The notes under the pieces are model-generated. The model saw only the letters and a list, made by a program, of their open reading frames with translations. It searched no databases and had not been told where the DNA came from. The translations under genes were made by a program, and so were the position numbers. From positions 1 to 13,876 of the forward strand of contig RHKR01000089.1 of the NCBI GenBank assembly GCA_008363265.1: a DNA stretch of 13,876 bases, given 5' to 3'. How positions within the stretch are numbered: the stretch's first letter is position 1; every line of letters starts with the position of its first letter. The stretch comes from Chlorobiota bacterium (GTDB taxonomy: Bacteria; Bacteroidota; Ignavibacteria; Ignavibacteriales; Ignavibacteriaceae). Positions 1-8,046 of the stretch are shown here, piece by piece.

Positions 1-1
1 G

Positions 2-190
2 TTCGGAAGTCAGTTTTTTGATCCGAAGAACAAGGAACCCGAGACCTTTATCAGCAAGCAGGACTTCATGGAATTTATTGAGTCGCGGGCAAAAGTATAC
101 GGTTTCAGGATCGGTAAAAGTTACGGTGAAGCTTTCTTTACCGAGGAACATATCGAACTTGATCTGGTGCATAGACTGAAGCACCACTAA
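2..190 (+). CDS. bshB1: C-terminal fragment of a PIG-L/LmbE-family deacetylase, probably bacillithiol biosynthesis deacetylase BshB1
   Basis: Only the last 62 codons are in the window; the frame is open from position 2 to a TAA at 188-190. The tail pattern 'GSQFFDPKNKEPETFIS...F.EFIESRAKVYGFRIGKSYGEAFFTEE' matches what I recall of the C-terminus of BshB1. That zinc-dependent PIG-L enzyme removes the acetyl group from GlcNAc-malate in bacillithiol synthesis, and 'RA..YG..IG..YGEAF' is typical of the subfamily. The zinc-binding N-terminal motifs (PHPDD and HxDH type) lie outside the window, so the activity cannot be checked here. An intrinsic terminator begins 22 nt after the stop, so this is the last gene of its transcript. 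A different PIG-L deacetylase is the main alternative. Confidence 0.68.
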   Translation, partial: FGSQFFDPKNKEPETFISKQDFMEFIESRAKVYGFRIGKSYGEAFFTEEHIELDLVHRLKHH

Positions 191-212
191 AAAAGAAGGC
201 CAATTATTACGG

Positions 213-243
213 AAGCCGTCCCATTTCGCGGACGGCTTTTTTT
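213..243 (+). terminator. Rho-independent terminator after bshB1
   Basis: A perfect 9-bp stem (aagccgtcc 213-221 pairing with ggacggctt 230-238) encloses an 8-nt loop and runs into a T tract at 237-243. The T tract is on the plus strand only, so it terminates the plus-strand gene. Its last bases overlap the stop codon of the convergent minus-strand cupin gene (242-244). On the minus strand no T run follows the hairpin directly. Confidence 0.9.
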
Positions 244-733
244 ATTCCCTGCAGAGCCTTTTCACTATTTCGAGGGGGAATTCACTATAGAGGGTATCCC
301 GTACGGCCATCGTAAAATCACTGAAATCAAATCCGGGAGCAACCGAACATCCCACAAGCGAGAAATCACCTTCATCTTTCACTTCAGCTGCCATCCACGT
401 ATCTGCCGGCACAGTGAACTGCGGCTCCGAATCACCTTCGATACCGAGTTCAACGGTGACAACCCCTTCCTTCTTTTTCAACAGATGGAGAAGTACCGGG
501 GAGCCGTCGTAGAAATGCCATGTTTCATCGGAAGCAACCTTGTGAAACGCGGAGAAATTTCCCTTTACAAGCATGAAGTAGATGTGAGTGCCTAACGCCC
601 TGGGACCTTTATAGCGGGCGGGAAGTGCTGTTTCTTCAATTGAATCAGTTGATCTGTATGATTCACGGTAAAAACCGCCTTCCGGATGGGGAAGGAGGTT
701 GAGTTTCGTTATCCAGTAATCTTTTCTTGTCAT
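242..733 (-). CDS. DUF985 (Cupin_5) family protein
   Basis: A 163-residue single-domain cupin. The N-terminal signature 'LLPHPEGGFYRESYRS' (residues 13-28), then 'GTHIYFML..GNFSAFHKVASDETWHFYDGSPV' (48-80) and 'TVPADTWMAAEV......SLVGCSVAPGFDFSDF' (107-140), are the hallmark blocks of the DUF985/YML079w-like family. These are small cytosolic double-stranded beta-helix proteins of about 150-200 residues. The biochemical role is not settled in general; some members have been suggested to bind sugars or nucleotides, so no reaction is assigned. The gene starts 7 nt after the stop of the upstream secreted hydrolase-like gene and probably shares its transcript. There is no signal peptide. The stop codon lies inside the T tract of the convergent bshB1 terminator. 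Confidence 0.88.
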   Translation of the reverse strand: MTRKDYWITKLNLLPHPEGGFYRESYRSTDSIEETALPARYKGPRALGTHIYFMLVKGNFSAFHKVASDETWHFYDGSPVLLHLLKKKEGVVTVELGIEGDSEPQFTVPADTWMAAEVKDEGDFSLVGCSVAPGFDFSDFTMAVRDTLYSEFPLEIVKRLCRE

Positions 734-740
734 TGGAGTT

Positions 741-3047
741 TTACTTTCTTTTCAGCAGAATAAGTGCGGCCCTGCCTGAGTTGATGTCGATGCTGAACCG
801 GAAGGGATCGTTTTTATTATCACCATTATTGGAGCTGATCAGCTGTCCGGTTCCGGAAGTGTGGTCGATCAAGTCATACTTGTCGAATCCGCCCGCGAAA
901 CCGTTATTGAGTGAGATCGTGACCGTCCTGTTTCCCTCCGATGAATTTTCACCGCTGAGATCGCACAACCTGTTAACGACAAAAAGCCAGACGGAATCTG
1001 GTGCAATGCCGTCTCTTGAAGCATTGAGCTGCCGGAACAGACCCACTTCAACGTACGGAACGGCGTCAGCGATCCCGTCTCCGTCGGTCGTGCTCACGCT
1101 CCTGATCCACAGATCCCTGTCACTTACGCGGTGCGAAGCCCGGTCAGCGGAGTAGGCGTTAACCCAGTGAAGCTTGAGTATCTTTTTATCAAATTTTTCG
1201 AGATCGTGGATATACTCCTGAATCGCGTAGTATCTCCTGTTCGGTACTTGCGGGGCACCAGCGCGCTGCCGCGAGACTTTAGGGTCGTTTTCATCATAGA
1301 TGTTTGAAGCATCATCGAAAATACCGTATGTGGCAAAGTTGTAGCCCGTTTCACCCGCCGTGGGGATGGGATCAATTCTGGTTGGGACCATATAATACAT
1401 CAATCCTTTTGCGCCGTATGCCAGAGCCAGATTGCACATTGCGAATATCTCGTGACGCGTCGGAACCCGGAAATTCATCGGGTTCTCGTTGTAGGTATAA
1501 GTATTTCCCGTTCTCTTGATCTGCCGGGCTCCCGACACCTGTATGGTCTGAAAGAGCGGGATATCATCGGTGATGTCAGCGGGAGTCATGTTCTGCGCGG
1601 CCATGATGGTCTGAAGGTAGCCAATGAACTGGTACTGATCCTCTTTACCGTCGAACGGGAGGAGCCTCTCACCTTTGAATTCGATCATGTTGTTCAGGGC
1701 GCGCTGAAGATCGCTCTGATCCTGCCATCCCCGTTTAACCGTCCATTTCAACGGGTAGTAGTCGAAGAGGAGGAAGTTCCTGTAAAATTCTTTTGAGTTC
1801 TCCTTTACCGAAGAATACTTCCGGTCGAACATAAGATGCCATAACCAGAATCCACCTGTTACGGCGCTAAGTTCAGGTGAGCGGTTGGGAGCTTTTGGCT
1901 TAATTGATCTGATGATCTCAGTATAAAGTTTGCGTGTGGCGGCTGAGAGCAGATACGGCTCATCGCAGTAGAACGCTTCGAAGAGGGGATGATCCTTGTA
2001 TTTTTCGAGCTTGGCGGTTATTGTCCGGATCAGCTCTATTTGGGTTGCTTTATTTCCCGTGAGTTCAAGCCAGTTCTTTCCCGCAAAATAAAATGAACGG
2101 ATCGCCACAGGGGCCTTTCCATGGTAATATATACCCACCTCGATCTGGTTCTCCTGTATGCGAGCCCTTGAAAAATCGAGAGCGATATCTTCAAACTTGA
2201 GGTTTTTAAAACCGGTTCCTTTGATATCTCCGGCGCGGACAGTAAAGCTTACATCTGTTATTGGACGGTAAGTTACAGATCCGTCAGACAGCCGCACTTC
2301 ATTTTCCGTTGAAGATCGTATTACCACCGTAAGCAGGGTGGTTGTATCGGGAAGAGAAGTCCTGATCCCGGCGGCTTCAAGAAAGAACACCAGTGGTTCA
2401 TACGAGGTGAAGAGCATTCTGTTGATCTTCGCGTGAAGAAGCCAACCTGACGGGTCTCCCGGTTCGGCGGCTCTAACCAATTCGCCATTTATTTTCTTGT
2501 CAGATCCTGTGAGAGGTAATGTTACCCATTTCGGGGTGAGGTACTGACTGGGATTATTTACCCATACCGACCTGTGAGTGGCATTCCCAAATCCAAAATT
2601 TCCATCCGGACCCAGGTCAGCCGGTAAGTTGCCGGCGACCTTGAACGGGTACAGGTTTCCATCCTGAGCCTGAGCTGTGAGATACTTACCGGGATGGTTG
2701 CTCCCTTCCATCGGGTCCCATGCGGACCAGTCGATGTGGCGGTCGAAAATTTTCAGTCCGGGATTGATGCTTGGGTCGGTCGAATATTCATCCGCCGAGG
2801 AAACAGTGTGTGTGAAACCGGCCTCCTTAAGCATACGGAAATGATCCTTCACACCCGAGAGCACATCATCCAACGTGAAAGACCCACCCCACCGTTCAGG
2901 GGAGTGACGGTAGTTCACATACTGATCGAAATATGAAATGTGGGGGAAAATATCCACCCCGGATCTTTGCCAAAAAGCGCCACCCTGTGGGGCAGCGCTT
3001 TTCAAAAAAAGTAACGAAAGCAGTAAGCCAGAATAAAGTAACTTCAT
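741..3047 (-). CDS. Secreted glycoside-hydrolase-like protein, function unassigned
   Basis: A 768-residue protein with an N-terminal signal peptide: Lys2, a hydrophobic stretch at residues 3-15, and a likely cleavage near the Ala-Ala-Pro at 18-20. I do not recognise a named family. The segment 'HPLFEAFYCDEPYL' (353-366) resembles the strand-end acidic motif of TIM-barrel glycosidases, with D362/E363 as candidate functional residues. 'PTRHEIFAMCNLALAYGAKGLMYYMV' (529-554) resembles the strand seen in GH42-like and related barrels, where an episode of 'aLahGakG..yy' is common. Residues 180-330 look beta-rich, perhaps a carbohydrate-binding or jelly-roll insert. The C-terminus ends 'AALILLKRK' without a T9SS sorting motif, so export to the periplasm is inferred. 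It sits 67 nt downstream of the broken acyl-CoA synthetase, across a heptamer repeat, and 7 nt upstream of the cupin. A polysaccharide-related role is inference only. Confidence 0.62.
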   Translation of the reverse strand: MKLLYSGLLLSLLFLKSAAPQGGAFWQRSGVDIFPHISYFDQYVNYRHSPERWGGSFTLDDVLSGVKDHFRMLKEAGFTHTVSSADEYSTDPSINPGLKIFDRHIDWSAWDPMEGSNHPGKYLTAQAQDGNLYPFKVAGNLPADLGPDGNFGFGNATHRSVWVNNPSQYLTPKWVTLPLTGSDKKINGELVRAAEPGDPSGWLLHAKINRMLFTSYEPLVFFLEAAGIRTSLPDTTTLLTVVIRSSTENEVRLSDGSVTYRPITDVSFTVRAGDIKGTGFKNLKFEDIALDFSRARIQENQIEVGIYYHGKAPVAIRSFYFAGKNWLELTGNKATQIELIRTITAKLEKYKDHPLFEAFYCDEPYLLSAATRKLYTEIIRSIKPKAPNRSPELSAVTGGFWLWHLMFDRKYSSVKENSKEFYRNFLLFDYYPLKWTVKRGWQDQSDLQRALNNMIEFKGERLLPFDGKEDQYQFIGYLQTIMAAQNMTPADITDDIPLFQTIQVSGARQIKRTGNTYTYNENPMNFRVPTRHEIFAMCNLALAYGAKGLMYYMVPTRIDPIPTAGETGYNFATYGIFDDASNIYDENDPKVSRQRAGAPQVPNRRYYAIQEYIHDLEKFDKKILKLHWVNAYSADRASHRVSDRDLWIRSVSTTDGDGIADAVPYVEVGLFRQLNASRDGIAPDSVWLFVVNRLCDLSGENSSEGNRTVTISLNNGFAGGFDKYDLIDHTSGTGQLISSNNGDNKNDPFRFSIDINSGRAALILLKRK

Positions 3048-3073
3048 ATACTATTTCCGTTTTTAAAATCGGA

Positions 3074-3116
3074 TAGTGATCAACTAATCACTGATCACTG
3101 ATCACTAATCACTATT
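3074..3116. repeat. Heptamer tandem repeat (cACTnAT), five units, with hairpin potential
   Basis: Between the acyl-CoA synthetase stop and the hydrolase-like gene there are five consecutive 7-bp units: aactaat (3082-3088), cactgat (3089-3095), cactgat (3096-3102), cactaat (3103-3109) and cactatt (3110-3116). The inverted segment tagtgatca (3074-3082) is the exact reverse complement of tgatcacta (3099-3107), so a 9-bp stem with a 16-nt loop can form. The last unit overlaps the synthetase stop codon (3115-3117). No T tract supports an intrinsic terminator. The unit is related to the heptamers inside the 44-bp repeats at 8903-9122. Confidence 0.8.
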
Positions 3117-3816
3117 AAGCGTACATCCTCTCAATCTCATCGGAGTACTTTTTCTCAACAACTTTACGTTTTATCTTCATTGAAGGGGTCATTTCACCGT
3201 CTTCGATGGTAAAAGCCCTTTCCATAAGAGCGAACTTGCGCACCTTTTCGTAGTTGGCAAGAGGTTTCTGAATAAGCACGATCTCTTTCTCGAAGAGTTG
3301 AATAACTTCTTTTTTCTTCACAAGGTCGGCGTTGTCCACGAATTCAACGTTGTTAGTCTTCGCGAAGTCTTTCAGGTTATCGAAATCGGGTACGATCAGC
3401 GCGCTAAGAAAAGTACGCTTGTCCCCGATCAGTACAAACTGCTCAATGTATTTATTCGAAAGGAAGAGATTTTCGATCGGGGTCGGGGCCACATACTTGC
3501 CGCCCGAGGTCTTGAACAGGTTCTTCTTCCTGTCAGTGATAAAGAGGAAGCCGTCTTCATCGATATATCCAATATCACCGGTGTGGAGCCAGCCGTCCTT
3601 CACGGTAAGGGCGGTTTCTTCCGGAAGTTTGTAGTATCCCTGCATGATGTTCGGACCCTTGGCGAGGATCTCGCCGTCGTGGTCATCGGGATGTTCCTTG
3701 GCGATCTTCACCTGAACCCCGGGAATTATCTTTCCGACCGCGCCGAACTTATAGGCCTCCTCTCGGTTAACCGCGATAACGGGGGATGATTCAGTAAGTC
3801 CGTAACCTTCGAGGAT
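3115..3816 (-). pseudogene. C-terminal part of a long-chain acyl-CoA synthetase, out of frame with its N-terminal part
   Basis: About 233 codons of genuine homology, from 'ILEGYGLTESSPVIAVN' to the stop. It contains the A5-type motif YGLTE and 'DGWLHTGDIGYIDEDGFLFITDRKKNLFKTSGGKYVAPTPIEN', which holds the A7 TGD and the A8 hinge region. Near the end is 'MTPSMKIKRK', with the lysine typical of the C-terminal subdomain. The frame continues upstream to an ATG at 3858, but those first codons read the N-terminal half in the wrong frame, so that start is spurious. No other stop or shift interrupts this half. It belongs to the AMP-forming FadD15/FAA1 type (fatty acid + ATP + CoA to acyl-CoA). Together with the 3818-4804 fragment it forms one gene lacking roughly 45-60 codons at 3816-3818. 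Confidence 0.88.
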
Positions 3817-4804
3817 CCAGTGCAAATGGAACCCTGCCTTTTTTCCTGGCTGCAGCATACTGTTTTCCTATCTCAACACCCCAGTGGAATATCTTCTGTT
3901 TCTTCTCGGGACCCGCTTCAACGGTCTTAATTACTCTGGCATGGAACCTCTCGAAGAGACGGGGAACGGCGGTCATTAATGTCGGCTTGACATCAACCAT
4001 GTTCTGAGGGACGGTTTCGATACTAACGGCAAACGCGACATGACTTCCCGAGGCCAGGGCCAGATAGAATCCTGCCATTCTTTCAAAAATATGGCAAAGA
4101 GGGAGGAAGGAGAGAAAAACCTCATTGTGTGTTACATGGATCGACTCCAAAGCCGCAAGGACGTTGGAGACGATGTTGTGATGCGTCAGAAGCACACCTT
4201 TTGGCTCGCCTGTTGTTCCCGATGTGTAGATGATTGTACAGATGTCGTACTCTTTCACCGTTTCGTTCAGTTCCGCGAATTGTCCGGGGTTGAACTTTCT
4301 GTGTTCTTCTCCCATCTGTTTCAGACGGGAGAGGGAATAGAGACCTGAAACTGAATTGTCGGCATCCTTTTCGTTCATCACGATGATACTTTCAACTCCG
4401 GGGCATTCATCCTTCACCTTCAGGAATTTGGAAAGCAGGAGTTTGTTCGAAACCACTACAGCCTTTGACTCTGAATTGTTGATGATGAATTTGATGTCGG
4501 CCGGTGTCAGGGACGGATATAGAGGAACGTCAACGGCACCAATTCCAAGGATCGCGAAATCGAACATCATCCACTCCGGGCGGTTTTCGGCCAGAAGGAT
4601 AACTTTATCGCCGGGTTTTATCCCGAGCGAGAGCAGCCCGTGAGCAGTGAGTTCGACATCGGTCTTGAACTGCTGATAGGTTATGTTGACGTACTCTTTG
4701 TCCACCTTGTAGCTGAGCATGGCTTTCGATTGATCCTTGCCATATTCATCAACCAGGATCCTGAACAACTCAGGGATTGTCTTGAAATTTCTCCTTGGTC
4801 CCAT
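3791..4804 (-). pseudogene. N-terminal part of a long-chain acyl-CoA synthetase (AMP-forming), truncated by an internal deletion and frameshift
   Basis: Genuine sequence runs for about 329 residues, to '...KKGRVPFAL', then shifts frame and ends seven codons later at a TGA. The start ATG at 4802-4804 has a good Shine-Dalgarno (AAGAGG, complement of 4808-4813, 4 nt away). Visible family features are 'LGIKPGDKVILLAENRPEWMMFDFAILGIGAVDVPLYPS' (60-98) and the ATP-binding P-loop YTSGTTGEPKG at 193-203. 'LSFLPLCHIFERM' (231-243) and 'PTLMTAVPRLFERFHARV' (274-291) follow. The family normally continues with a block like 'KLVFSKI...GG..RFF.SGGAPL...I..FF..AG' before the YGLTE motif; that block is absent. 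The enzyme would activate fatty acids at the inner membrane for beta-oxidation or lipid synthesis. As sequenced it cannot yield a full-length protein. A recent real lesion and an assembly error are both possible. Confidence 0.88.
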
Positions 4805-4841
4805 TAACCTCTTTTGCCTCGTGATTAGTTGAAATGTTTAC

Positions 4842-4865
4842 CAAAAATATATAATGTAAAATTAC
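4842..4865 (-). promoter_or_regulatory. Candidate promoter for the acyl-CoA synthetase gene
   Basis: On the minus strand a perfect TAnnTTTG box (TATTTTTG, complement of 4842-4849) lies 37 nt before the start codon. TAnnTTTG is the Bacteroidota primary-sigma -7 consensus. No matching -33 TTTG lies at the usual spacing. Just upstream, 4852-4865 holds a 14-bp sequence (taatgtaaaattac) that recurs exactly upstream of the amidase gene. Confidence 0.35.
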
Positions 4866-4878
4866 GAAAAACCGTTCA

Positions 4879-5808
4879 TTAATTGTTCAGAAAAACGATT
4901 TTCGTGACATATATCCGGTTATCAGAGCCTGTGAACATCAGAGTTCCATCGGGAGCCGCCGAAGGCCACATTGCCGGAAGGGAGAAATTACGGGTGATGA
5001 TCTCTGACTCTGAACCGTCATACTTTGCGACCATGATCTCGCTGTTGATCAGAGTGTAGCCATCGTCTTCGGTTGCCATGAAAGTCAGATAGTCGTCGTT
5101 TATCCATGAAGGATATTCAGTTCCGGGGAAGTTCTGTTCAGTGCCTTTTTCAAGATCGAAAACTGAAACACCGCTTCCGGCGGAGTGAAGCGCCAATCGC
5201 TTTCCTGATGGCGACCACTCGGCGAAGAGAACCTTCTCCTTCAGTTCGATCGTTTGAGGCAAACCGGGAGCAAGTTTTCCCTGTGGATCGATGATCTTCA
5301 GTTTGCCGTTGCTGATGTAATAGTTCACATCCCCGGCAGTTTCACTGTTCCTCAAGGTCACGGGTCTTCCATCCGCACCTTCGGTGGTTATTCCGTTCCC
5401 GGAAAGGGAATAGAACGCGAGATTATTTGCCGCCGGATCCAGATCAGCTACTTTTGTCAGGCCGGTGCCGTCTACATACTCGTAGAGGGAAACAGACTTG
5501 GCTCCTTCCCCGGCCGGAGAGTTAACCTTGAAAATGAACCGGTCACTGTTTCTGTTCCATCTCATACCCCATCCGGCACCCGGAGCATCTGAAATAATTA
5601 CCGATCTCTTTGAGGTTGCCATTTCAACCAGTTCGATCTTCGCGTAACCTTTGTGGGAGAGAAGTGCGAACCTGCCATCAGGTGAGAACTTTCCGAACGC
5701 GTATCTTTCATCACCGTCTCCAAGCGGAACCGGGGCAGAAGTAACTGATATACCCTGACCGAGAAGGAGCGATGCAGAAAGAAGTGTAATAAACAAGAAT
5801 TTTTTCAT
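4879..5808 (-). CDS. Secreted TolB-like / PD40 beta-propeller protein
   Basis: A 309-residue protein with a clear signal peptide (MKKFLFITLLSASLLLG, cleavage around residues 18-25). It has repeating propeller-blade motifs of the PD40/TolB type: 'YAFGKFSPDGRFALLS' (37-51), 'WGMRWNRNSDRFIFKV' (80-95), 'VLFAEWSPSGKRLALHS' (193-209) and 'AMWPSAAPDGTLMFTGSDNRIYV' (279-301), each followed by 'I...D...G' style strands. About five or six blades fit the length. There is no T9SS tail and no lipobox cysteine, so a periplasmic location is inferred. It lies 14 nt downstream of the amidase gene and is almost certainly co-transcribed with it, suggesting a cell-envelope role such as a scaffold or sensor. Propellers of this class have many binding partners, so the specific function is unknown. 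The Shine-Dalgarno is weak (cggaaattgaaATG), consistent with translational coupling. Confidence 0.78.
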   Translation of the reverse strand: MKKFLFITLLSASLLLGQGISVTSAPVPLGDGDERYAFGKFSPDGRFALLSHKGYAKIELVEMATSKRSVIISDAPGAGWGMRWNRNSDRFIFKVNSPAGEGAKSVSLYEYVDGTGLTKVADLDPAANNLAFYSLSGNGITTEGADGRPVTLRNSETAGDVNYYISNGKLKIIDPQGKLAPGLPQTIELKEKVLFAEWSPSGKRLALHSAGSGVSVFDLEKGTEQNFPGTEYPSWINDDYLTFMATEDDGYTLINSEIMVAKYDGSESEIITRNFSLPAMWPSAAPDGTLMFTGSDNRIYVTKIVFLNN

Positions 5809-5822
5809 TTCAATTTCCGTGA

Positions 5823-8021
5823 TTACTTGAGCAACATTAATTTCTGAACATTGTTCATTCCCGCTCCTGAGGCGTGAATGAAATATGTGCCTGATGGGAA
5901 TGCATCCATATCAATTCTGAATTTGTGCGGGCCACGCTCCATGAATCCATCATTGATCACCTGAAGTTCGCGACCGAGGATGTCATAAAGTCTTATAGTG
6001 TAGACTCCCTCGGATGGGAGGTTGATGCTCAGATTTGTTGATGGATTGAACGGATTCGGGTATACACTCATTGAGAAGTCGGCAGGGACGATCCCATCCG
6101 CGAGATCATCAACTGATGTGGTGCCGGTGAAGAAGTTCATTATCTTCTCAACTATCTCTTTCCTCTTGGCCGCGTCTCCTATTGTCTCGACCGTAAAGGC
6201 GATGAATACCAGTTTACCCGGGTTTGTTCCGCCGGGGAATGTCCCTTCGAATGCAACTCCGGCGTTCTGTGTGGCGTTGTAGCGCATCACGGGAATACTG
6301 CCGTTAGCCGCGCTTATTACATCGGGCCAGTCTTCAGGGTAAGTTACTCCAAAAGTTGCGGATACACCATCGAAAATCGTTCCGGGCACTCCTGATGCCG
6401 AGGGGGTGTTGGGAGTCGGGTTATCTGCCACGTAAGTCGCTTTAAGGAATTGGTTGATAAATTCCTTGTCGGTTGTTGTGCCGCGATTGTCGAGGTCCCA
6501 TGCCACTTCCGAACCGGTGACGAAGAGTTTTCCGCCATTAACGAGATAATCCTTAACCATGGTCTGTTCTGTTGTGGTGAAAGTCTCATCTACGGTGGAT
6601 TCATCACCTAAAAGCCAGAAGAGATATTTAAATGATTTTATCTGGGTCGAACTTGTGATCGCCATATTGGAAACTGTAGAGAATCTTCTGCCGATTCCTG
6701 AAAGGGCTTCACCATAGTAAGAAGTGAAGTTGTGCCATGGCTGCTGCCAGCTTCCTGATCCGCCGTAGCGGTTGAAGCCGTCGACCAAAAGTACAGCATC
6801 ACCGGTGGCAGTTGTCTGCGCGCCGTACATCTTCGATATCACCGGGCTGGTGCCGAAAAGGTTTTTACCTTTGATACCTACATAGAAACTCTGGTTCGGG
6901 GTCAGACCGGAAAGTGTATGGGTTGTGGTCGAGGCCGGGATGATCTTGAACGGTTCTCCGGTCGGTACTGAGCCATTCTCGGAGAGGTATATCATCACTG
7001 AATCGAGGAGGCCTGCCGGCTGTTCCCAACGCAGATTGAGAGCTCCTTCAGAACCTGTTACTGAAAGAAGCTTCAGTTGCGGGGGAGCATCGGCCGAACC
7101 GCTAAGGAGGTTCTTCTTGTTGATCCTTCCCGCTTCGATTGTTACAGAGGTATTAACAGTGTCGATACTTGAGATCACCGATACCGGGTAAGTGCCCGGC
7201 GCCAGTGAGTCGATTCTGTAGAATCCGTTACCAAGCGAGTCAACAGTGTATGATTTATTCACTGATGGAAGAACAACCCTCACACCCCGCACGGGGCTTC
7301 CCGTTCCAAGATTGGTAACTATACCTACCAGCGAACCGTGGGAGGGGAGGGGTTTCTTGAAAAACTTCAGGTAAGATAGATAGAGTGCCTCTGCCTCGGT
7401 TCTTAGGTAAGCGAGGTTTGCAAGGCGCGCTGCTTCAGGAAGGTTATCGAAAAAAGAACCTTCGCTCAGTACGCCGGGCATTGCCAGATCGTTCAGTACA
7501 CCGAGGTTGTATCCGAGGAAGCAGTAGTCACCACGTCCGTAACCTGTTGTGGTGTAGAGACCTGCGTAGAGTTCAGCTGCCATGATGAACGACATGCTGT
7601 CGGCCGTGTTGGGCCATTGCGGGTTGCCGTTCGGACAAACTGTGTTGTTTAACTGCTCGAAGAGGACGAGTGAATAATTGCTCGCCCCGTTGAACGCGTT
7701 GTGATGGATCGACTGGAAAAAATCGACGTTGTTGTTATTGGCCACCGCCTCCCTCTCACTGAGGGTCATGCAGGCACCGAGGGAGTCGTAGTCACCGCGG
7801 GTAGAAAACACTGTTGCCCCGTCCCGCTGCAAGAGTTCTTTCAGGTAGGGCATAACGATGTGATTAACGTAAGTTTCAAACCGTTTAGTCTCGGGTTCGC
7901 ATGTTGCCGCTCTTGGACTTCCGTGTCCCGGATCGAGCGCGAATTTCTTCCCGGTGAAGTTCTGTGGCAATGCAGCCATCGAAAAAACGGTGAATATTAT
8001 TAATAAGAGCTTTGATCTCAT
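5823..8021 (-). CDS. Secreted N-acetylmuramoyl-L-alanine amidase (Amidase_3) with regulatory-like, FnIII, GATase-like and T9SS sorting domains
   Basis: 732 residues. The signal peptide is at 1-20. The Amidase_3 zinc hydrolase domain (about 25-222) shows ALDPGHG (28-34, ligand H33), 'FETYVN' (48-53, candidate ligand E49), SIHHNA (104-109, H106) and 'PGVLSEGSFFDN' (182-193, candidate catalytic E187). It would cleave the MurNAc to L-Ala amide bond of peptidoglycan. Next come a carboxypeptidase-regulatory-like beta domain (about 228-310), a fibronectin type III domain (about 313-403) and a Rossmann-like region (about 408-635). The last contains 'VLLVDGF', 'LVNGGKLFVTGSEVAWDL' and a closing 'KIMNFF', and resembles the GATase-like 'GG.L.ISG.D..WDL' domain of many secreted FCB proteins. 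The C-terminus (about 650-732, 'VYPNPFNPSTNL...LPSEGVYTIRLYDILGRE...SGTYF') is a T9SS type-A sorting domain, implying export across the outer membrane and surface attachment or release. The gene leads an operon with the propeller gene. Confidence 0.9.
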   Translation of the reverse strand: MRSKLLLIIFTVFSMAALPQNFTGKKFALDPGHGSPRAATCEPETKRFETYVNHIVMPYLKELLQRDGATVFSTRGDYDSLGACMTLSEREAVANNNNVDFFQSIHHNAFNGASNYSLVLFEQLNNTVCPNGNPQWPNTADSMSFIMAAELYAGLYTTTGYGRGDYCFLGYNLGVLNDLAMPGVLSEGSFFDNLPEAARLANLAYLRTEAEALYLSYLKFFKKPLPSHGSLVGIVTNLGTGSPVRGVRVVLPSVNKSYTVDSLGNGFYRIDSLAPGTYPVSVISSIDTVNTSVTIEAGRINKKNLLSGSADAPPQLKLLSVTGSEGALNLRWEQPAGLLDSVMIYLSENGSVPTGEPFKIIPASTTTHTLSGLTPNQSFYVGIKGKNLFGTSPVISKMYGAQTTATGDAVLLVDGFNRYGGSGSWQQPWHNFTSYYGEALSGIGRRFSTVSNMAITSSTQIKSFKYLFWLLGDESTVDETFTTTEQTMVKDYLVNGGKLFVTGSEVAWDLDNRGTTTDKEFINQFLKATYVADNPTPNTPSASGVPGTIFDGVSATFGVTYPEDWPDVISAANGSIPVMRYNATQNAGVAFEGTFPGGTNPGKLVFIAFTVETIGDAAKRKEIVEKIMNFFTGTTSVDDLADGIVPADFSMSVYPNPFNPSTNLSINLPSEGVYTIRLYDILGRELQVINDGFMERGPHKFRIDMDAFPSGTYFIHASGAGMNNVQKLMLLK

Positions 8022-8046
8022 TCCGTAACCTATTGTGGGATAATGG

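Noticed and set aside
727..1155. 142-codon open frame on the plus strand
   Set aside because: It lies opposite the secreted hydrolase-like gene and has low-complexity Ser/Leu content with no motif support.
3074..3116. Intrinsic terminator at the heptamer repeat
   Set aside because: A hairpin is possible, but the stem is AT-rich, the loop is long and no T tract follows in the transcribed direction.
3298..3789. 163-codon open frame on the plus strand
   Set aside because: It is the shadow of the acyl-CoA synthetase C-terminal half, where the minus-strand frame shows family motifs.
3791..3858. Programmed ribosomal frameshift in the acyl-CoA synthetase
   Set aside because: A frameshift alone would not explain the missing conserved block between the two halves. 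There is an A-rich stretch nearby (aggaaaaaaggc), but the frames join about 25 nt further on, and residues are absent.
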